Assembly: GCA_032622095.1 (NCBI GenBank)
Contig: CP136065.1
Span: 42,755,503 to 42,819,502 of the forward strand
Direction of reading: 5' to 3'
From: Siphonodentalium dalli
Taxonomy: Eukaryota; Mollusca; Scaphopoda; Gadilida; Siphonodentaliidae
DNA: 64,000 bases
In this document: piece after piece, positions 58,401 through 64,000 of the stretch
How the letters are laid out: each line of letters opens with the position of its first letter
Numbering within the stretch: the stretch's first letter is position 1
Position numbers and translations under genes: made by a program
Notes under the pieces: model-generated
Told to the model about the DNA's origin: nothing
Database searches by the model: none
The model's input: the letters and a program-made list of their open reading frames with translations, nothing else

Positions 58401-61400
58401 ATATGCGGTGAAGTTCTCATATTATCTCCCAGTAATACGCGGGGGAGGTTCTCATATGAACATATTATCTGCCGGTCATACACGGTGGAGGTTCATATTA
58501 TCCGCCGGTCATACACGAGGGAAGTTTTCTTATTATCCTCCAGTCATACGCGGGGGAGGTTCTGATATGAACATATTATCTGCCGGTCTTATGCGTTGGA
58601 GGTTCATATTATCCACCGGTCATACGCGAGGGAGGTTCTCATATTATCCTCCGGTCATACGATGGGGAGGTTCTCATATGAACATATTAACTGCCGGTCA
58701 TACGCGAGGCAGGTTCTCATATTATCCACTGGTTATACATGAGGGAGGTTCTCATATTATCATCCGGTCATACATAGGGGAGGTTCTCATATGAACATAT
58801 TATCTGCCGGTCATACGCGGTGGAGGTTCATATTATCCGCCGGTCATACGCGAGGGAGGTTCTCATATTATCATCCAGTCATACGTGGGGGAGGTTCTGA
58901 TATGAACATATTATTCGCCGGTCATACGCGTGGAGGTTCATGTTATCTGCCGGTCATATGCGAGGGAGGTTCTCATATTATCCTCCGGTCATACATGGGG
59001 GAGGTTCTGATATGAACATATTATTCACCGGTCATACACGGTGGAGGTTCATATTATCCACCGGTCATACGCGGGGGAGGTTCTGATATGAACATATTAT
59101 CTGCCGGTCTTATGCGTTGGAGGTTCATATTATCCACCGGTCATACGCGAGGGAGGTTCTCATATTATCCTCCGGTCATACGATGGGGAGGTTCTCATAT
59201 GAACATATTAACTGCCGGTCATACGCGAGGTAGGTTCTCATATTATCCACCGGTTATACGTGAGGGAGGTTCTCATATTATCATCCGGTCATACATAGGG
59301 GAGGTTCTCATATGAACATATTATCTGCCGGTCATACGCGGTGGAGGTTCATATTATCCGCCGGTCATACGCGAGGGAGGTTCTCATATTATCCTCCGGT
59401 CATACGTGGGGGAGGTTCTGATATGAACATATTATTCGCCGGTCATATGCGTGGAGGTTCATGTTATCTGCCGGTCATATGCGAGGGAGGTTCTCATATT
59501 ATCCTCCGGTCATACATGGGGGAGGTTCTGATATGAACATATTATTCGCCGGTCATACACGGTGGAGGTTCATATTATCCACTGGTCATACACGGTGGAG
59601 GTTCTCATATGAACATATTATCTGCCAGTCATATGCGTTGGAGGTTCATATTATCCACCGGTCATACGCGAGGGAGGTTCTCATATTATCCTCCGGTCAT
59701 ACGATGGGGAGGTTCTCATATGAACATATTAACTGCCGGTCATACGCGAGGGAGGGTCTCATATTATCCACTGGTTATACATGAGGGAGGTTCTCATAGT
59801 ATCATCCGGTCATACATAGGGGAGGTTCTCATATGAACATATTATCTGCCGGTCATACGCGGTGGAGGGTCATATTATCCGCCGGTCATACGCGAGGGAG
59901 GTTCTCATATTATCATCCAGTCATACGTGGGGGAGGTTCTGATATGAACATATTATTCGCCGGTCATACGCGTGGGGGTTCATGTTATCTGCCGGTCATA
60001 TGCGAGGGAGGTTCTCATATTATCCTCCGGTCATACATGGGGGAGGTTCTGATATGAACATATTATTCGCCGGTCATACACGGTGGAGGTTCATATTATC
60101 CACCGGTCATACATGGTGGAGGTTCTCATATGAACATATTATCCACCGGTCATACGGGGTGGAGGTTTATATTATCCGCCGGTCATACGCGAGGGAGGTT
60201 CTCATATTATCCACCGGTCATACGCGAGGGAGGTTCTCATATTATCCTCCGGTCATACGTTGGGGAGGTTCTCATATGAACATATTATCCGCCGGTCATA
60301 CGCGGTGGAGGTTCATATTATCCACCGGTCATACGCGAGGGAGGTTCTCATATTATCCTCCGGTCATATGAGGGGGAGGTTCTGATATGAACATATTATC
60401 CTCCGGTCATACGCGAGGGAGGTTCTCATATTATCCACCGGTCATACACGAGGGAGGTTCTCATATTATTCTCCGGTCATACGTAGGGGAGGCTCTCATA
60501 TGGACATATTATCTGCCGGTCATACGCGGTGGAGGTTCATATTATCCGCCGGTCATACGCGAGGGAAGTTTTCATATTATCCTCCAGTCATATGCGGGGG
60601 AGGTTCTGATATGAACATATTATCTGCCGGTCATACGCGAGGGAAGTTCTCATATTATCCTCCGGTCATACGATGGGGAGGTTCTCATATAAACATATTA
60701 TCCGCCGGTAATACGCGAGGGATGTTCTCATATTATCCACCGGTTATACGCGAGGGATGTTCTCATATTAGCCTCCGGTCATACATAGGGGAGGTTCTCA
60801 TATGAACATATTATCTGCCGGTCATACGCGGTGGAGGTTCATATTATCCGCCAGTCATACGCGAGGGAGGTTCTCATATTATCCTCCGGTCATACGTGGG
60901 GGAGGTTCTGATATGAACATATTATTCGCCGGTCATACGCAGTGGAGGTTCATATTATCCACCGGTCATACACGGTGGAAGTTCTCATATGAACATATTA
61001 TCCGCCGGTCATACGCAAGGGAGGTTCTCACATTATCCACCGGTTATACGCGAGGGAGGTTCTCATATTAGCCTCCGGTCATACATAGGGGAGGTTCTCA
61101 TATGAACATATTATCTGCCGGTCATACGCGGTGGAGGTTCATATTATCCCCCAGTCATACGCGAGGGAGGTTCTCATATTATCCTCCGGTCATACGTGGG
61201 GGAGGTTCTGATATGAACATATTATTCGCCGGTCATACGCAGTGGAGGTTCATATTATCCACCGGTCATACACGGTGGAAGTTCTTATATGAACATATTA
61301 TCCGCCGGTCATACGCGGTGGAGGTTCATATTATCTGCCGGTCATACGCGAGGGAAGTTCTCATATTATCCTCCGGTCATACGATGGGGAGGTTCTCATA

Positions 61401-62741
61401 TGAACATATTATCCGCCGGTCATACGCGAGGGAGGTTCTCATATTATCCACCGGTTATACACGAGGGAGGTTCTCATATTAGCCTCCGGTCATACATAGG
61501 GGAGGTTCACATATGAACATATTATCTGCCGGTCATACGCGGTGGAGGTTCATATTATCCGCCAGTCATACGCGAGGGAGGTTCTCATATTATCCTCCGG
61601 TCATACGTGGGTGAGGTTCTGATATGAACATATTATTCGCCGGTCATACGCAGTGGAGGTTCATATTATCCACCGGTCATACACGGTGGAAGTTCTCATA
61701 TGAACATATTATCCGCCGGTCATACGCGGTGGAGGTTCATATTATCTGCCGGTCATAAGCGAGGGAAGTTCTCATATTATCCTCCGATCATATGTGGGGG
61801 AGGTTCTGATATGAACATATTATCCGCCGGTCATACGCGGTGGAGGTTCATATTATCCGCCGGTCATATGCGAGGGAGGTTCTCATATTATCCACCGGTC
61901 ATACGCGAGGGAGGTTCTTATATTATCCTCCGGTCATACGTTGGGGAGGTTCTCATATGAACATATTATCCGCCGGTCATACGCGGTGGAGGTTCATATT
62001 ATCCGCCGGTCATACGCGAGGGAGGTTCTCATATTATCCTCCGGTCATACGTTGGGGAGGTTCTCATATGAACATATTATCTGTCGGTCATACGCGGTGG
62101 AGATTCATATTATTCGCCGATCATACGCGAGGGAAGTTCTCATATTATCCTTCGGTCATATGTGGGGGAGGTTCTGATATGAACATATTATCCGCCGGTC
62201 ATACACGGTGGAGGTTCATATTATCCACCGGTCATACGTAGGGGAGGTTCTCATATGAACATATTATCTGCCGGTCATACGCAGTGGAGGTTCTCATATG
62301 AACATATTATCCGCCGGTCATACGTGGGGGAGGTTCTCATATGAACATATTATCCGCCGGTCATACGCGGTGGAGGTTCATATTATCCGCCGGTCATACG
62401 CGAGGGAAGTTCTCATATTATCCTTCGGTCATAGGTGGGGGAGGTTCTGATATGAACATATTATCTGCCGGTCATACGCGGTGGAGGTTCATATTATCCA
62501 CCGGTCATACGCGGTGGAGGTTCATATTATCCGCCGGTCATACGCGAGGGAAGTTCTCATATTATCCTTCGGTCATAGGTGGGGGAGGTTCTGATATGTA
62601 CATATTATCTGCCGGTCATACGCGGTGGAGGTTCATATTATCCACCGGTCATACGCGGTGGAGGTTCTCATATGAACATATTATCTGCCGGTCATATGCG
62701 AGGGAGGTTCTCATATTATCCACCGGTCACACCCGAGGGAG
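58400..62741 (+). repeat. Tandem array of about 35-bp subrepeats with higher-order units
   Basis: The subrepeats are variants of CCGGTCATACGCGAGGGAGG followed by TTCTCATATTATC. Three forms alternate: one of 33 bp (GGTGGAGGTTCATATTATC), one of 35 bp (AGGGAGGTTCTCATATTATC) and one of about 43 bp ending GGTTCTGATATGAACATATTATC. They are grouped into a higher-order unit of 521 bp (frames at 58791, 59312 and 59833, and again 59088 and 59609, are exactly 521 bp apart). Further right a 300-bp unit follows (60802 and 61102). Repeated open frames such as MNILSAGHTRWRFIL arise in all registers and are shadows. Confidence 0.92.
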
Positions 62742-63783
62742 GATATGATCGGCGGATAATATGTTCATATGAGGACCTCCCCAACGTATGACCAGAGGAT
62801 AATATGAGAACCTCCCTCGCGTATGACCGGTGGATAATATGAACCTCCACCGCATATGACCAGCAGATAATATGTTCATATCAGAACCTCCCCCGCGTAT
62901 GACCGGAGGATAAAATGAGAACTTCCCTCGCGTATGACTGGCGGATAATATGAACCTCCACCGCGTATGACCGGCAGATAATATGTTCATATGAGAACCT
63001 CCCCCGCGTATGACTGGCAGATAATATGAGAACCTCCACCGCATATGAATGGCGGACACATAAGTTTTTAAGTCTATAAACACTATTTGATTTGAATATT
63101 CTTTTGAATAATCTTACCATTGACATATTCATTCGTTCAAACCAGTTGATCTATTTTGTAACTTGGCTTTTAATCGCTGGGCTCCGGCATCTGGGCTTTT
63201 AGTCACAACTGAAATAAAAATAAGTGAGAATATCTTGGAGCGAATTTCTGCAACAATTTCACCGCCTGGTGGGACCCATTTAAAAAATAATACATTCCCT
63301 GTGTCTAATCCTACATTTTGATATACCATACGTCCCATTATATTGAATATACCAGCTGAAATCGATCCTGTAATTGTAAACATCGAGTCTAGTTTTAACT
63401 TCCGGGGTCCGGTCAGTGACGGGGTTAATATGTGTGGATAGGGCGAATGTGGACCTTTCGTGAGACACCAAAAGGAACCCTCTACGCGCTGTATTCCTCG
63501 AGATATCGGCCGTCCCACGCAATTTGAAAATCCCGTCCCGCAGATTGTCATGCTATCCCAAATTCCACCCCATGTTAGGTCAGTTGTCGATCAAATAATG
63601 CAACTTCTGGTGTCCGGTCAGTGGCGGGGTTAATATGTGTGGATAGGGCGAATTTGGGCCAAAATGAGCCCCCTACGCCCTGTATTCCTCGAGATATCGG
63701 CCGTCCCACGCAATTTGAAATTCTGTCCCGCAGATTGTCGTTTTGTCCCATATCCCATCCCATCCCGCAGATTGTCATGTCCC
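62742..63783 (-). repeat. Right inverted-repeat arm, including inverted subrepeats
   Basis: At about 62742 the subrepeats switch orientation ('gggaggatatgatcggcgg'). About 300 bp of inverted units then lead into the mirror image of the left arm, including the MFIDLKTYVSAIH frame start shared by both arms (58362 plus and 63083 minus). The arm lacks about 210 bp found in the left arm. Confidence 0.88.
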
Positions 63784-64000
63784 CAAAATATCCTGGTATT
63801 TCAAAATGGATTTTCTCAAGATCTGTCAGGAATTACTTTGTGAAATTAGATACAAGCGATTATTATGACACAATATTCAAGAACCATCGATCCATTGGTT
63901 GTTATAACCTTAATTTATTCACCTTTATAGCATGACAACTAGTTTATTCTTCATTTATAGTATATGGTGGTACGATGCTATATTAAAATCTAACTCAACA
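63784..64000. other. Flank to the right of the foldback element
   Basis: A+T-rich DNA with no recognised feature. Its first bases, CAAAATAT, resemble the left flank and may be a decayed target duplication. Confidence 0.4.

Larger units (their letters stand above)
57418..63783. mobile_element. Foldback-type element with long inverted repeats and tandem-repeat interior
   Basis: The left arm starts GGGACATGACAATCTGCGGG at 57418, and the reverse complement of that sequence ends the right arm at 63783. The arms match over roughly 1 kb: 57418-57845 with 63380-63783, and 58046-58440 with 62990-63365. The right arm lacks about 210 bp present at 57835-58045 in the left arm. Inside the arms the sequence passes into about 35-bp subrepeats that fill the interior. 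No transposase is recognisable. Flanks read CAAAATTA on the left and CAAAATAT on the right, a possible imperfect target duplication. Foldback elements of this build (long inverted repeats with internal subrepeats) are known from flies and other animals. Relation to any named family is unknown. Confidence 0.8.

Noticed and set aside
58400..62741. CRISPR-like alternation of similar short repeats
   Set aside because: There are no unique spacers. The entire sequence is repetitive with variable unit lengths, and the context is eukaryotic.
58384..63083. Repetitive frames (for example 58384-58794 and 62341-62748) that could suggest a repeat protein
   Set aside because: The same DNA array is open in several registers simultaneously, subrepeat lengths (33, 35, 43) are not multiples of three, and no start or splice context is conserved.
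1..64000. tRNA or rRNA genes
   Set aside because: Scanning for typical B-box phrases (GGTTCGAANCC) and rRNA landmarks by eye gave no credible candidate. Diverged or intron-bearing tRNAs could have been missed.

Overview
This is animal nuclear DNA, most likely from a bivalve or another mollusc. The only host gene I can support is the 5' half of an intron-containing HSPA12-type Hsp70 gene on the minus strand, a family known to be strongly expanded in bivalves. The rest is dominated by eukaryotic mobile elements and satellites: a Penelope-like element, a Ty3-type retroelement, a Helitron, foldback and inverted-repeat elements, and LINE tails. Short phrases of the form 'gggagataactc' near 27.66-28.0 kb are of a type I associate with molluscan repeats. 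There is no operon-like organisation, and almost all longer open frames are shadows of repeats. No species can be named from the sequence alone.

Layout, left to right. 1-6.9 kb: A+T-rich, with no recognisable gene and a 10-bp word recurring five times within 1-8.7 kb. 6.9-10.0 kb: decayed C-terminal tails of non-LTR retrotransposons on the minus strand, plus a diverged dispersed repeat. 10.0-22.3 kb: a C-rich degenerate satellite (unit about 140 bp) with two levels of larger duplication, invaded by an inverted-repeat element (11.78-12.57 kb) and by about 300-bp A+T-rich units. 22.3-25.6 kb: a clean satellite with a 549-bp period and a palindrome in each unit. 26.6-27.5 kb: three 294-bp repeats, with two copies of a 31-nt hairpin at 26.12 and 28.14 kb. 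28.17-38.73 kb: a tandem array (period 2464 bp, 2.9 copies) of a broken Ty3-like gag/protease/RT segment. Its middle copy holds a precisely delimited 3445-bp non-autonomous Helitron.

38.8-50.0 kb: three exons of the HSPA12-like gene (49.96-49.66, 39.79-39.57 and 38.97-38.81 kb), all with GT/AG splice sites and one open frame. Its 9.9-kb first intron contains a recent Penelope-like element (41.96-45.61 kb) flanked by about 529-bp, apparently identical direct repeats. The exons for the rest of the ATPase and the C-terminal part are not visible. The retroelement array starts only about 80 bp beyond the last exon, so the gene is either split by a very long intron or truncated.

50-57.4 kb: mostly unassigned A+T-rich DNA with short repeats, a long G tract and microsatellites. 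57.42-63.78 kb: a foldback-type element about 6.4 kb long. It has long terminal inverted repeats (unequal arms) around more than 4 kb of about 35-bp subrepeats organised into longer units (521 bp, 300 bp).

The items most worth a second look are the foldback element, the 2464-bp retroelement macrosatellite with shared defects, the Helitron with its empty-site paralogues, and the Penelope-like element whose usual RT-endonuclease linker motif appears after the endonuclease.
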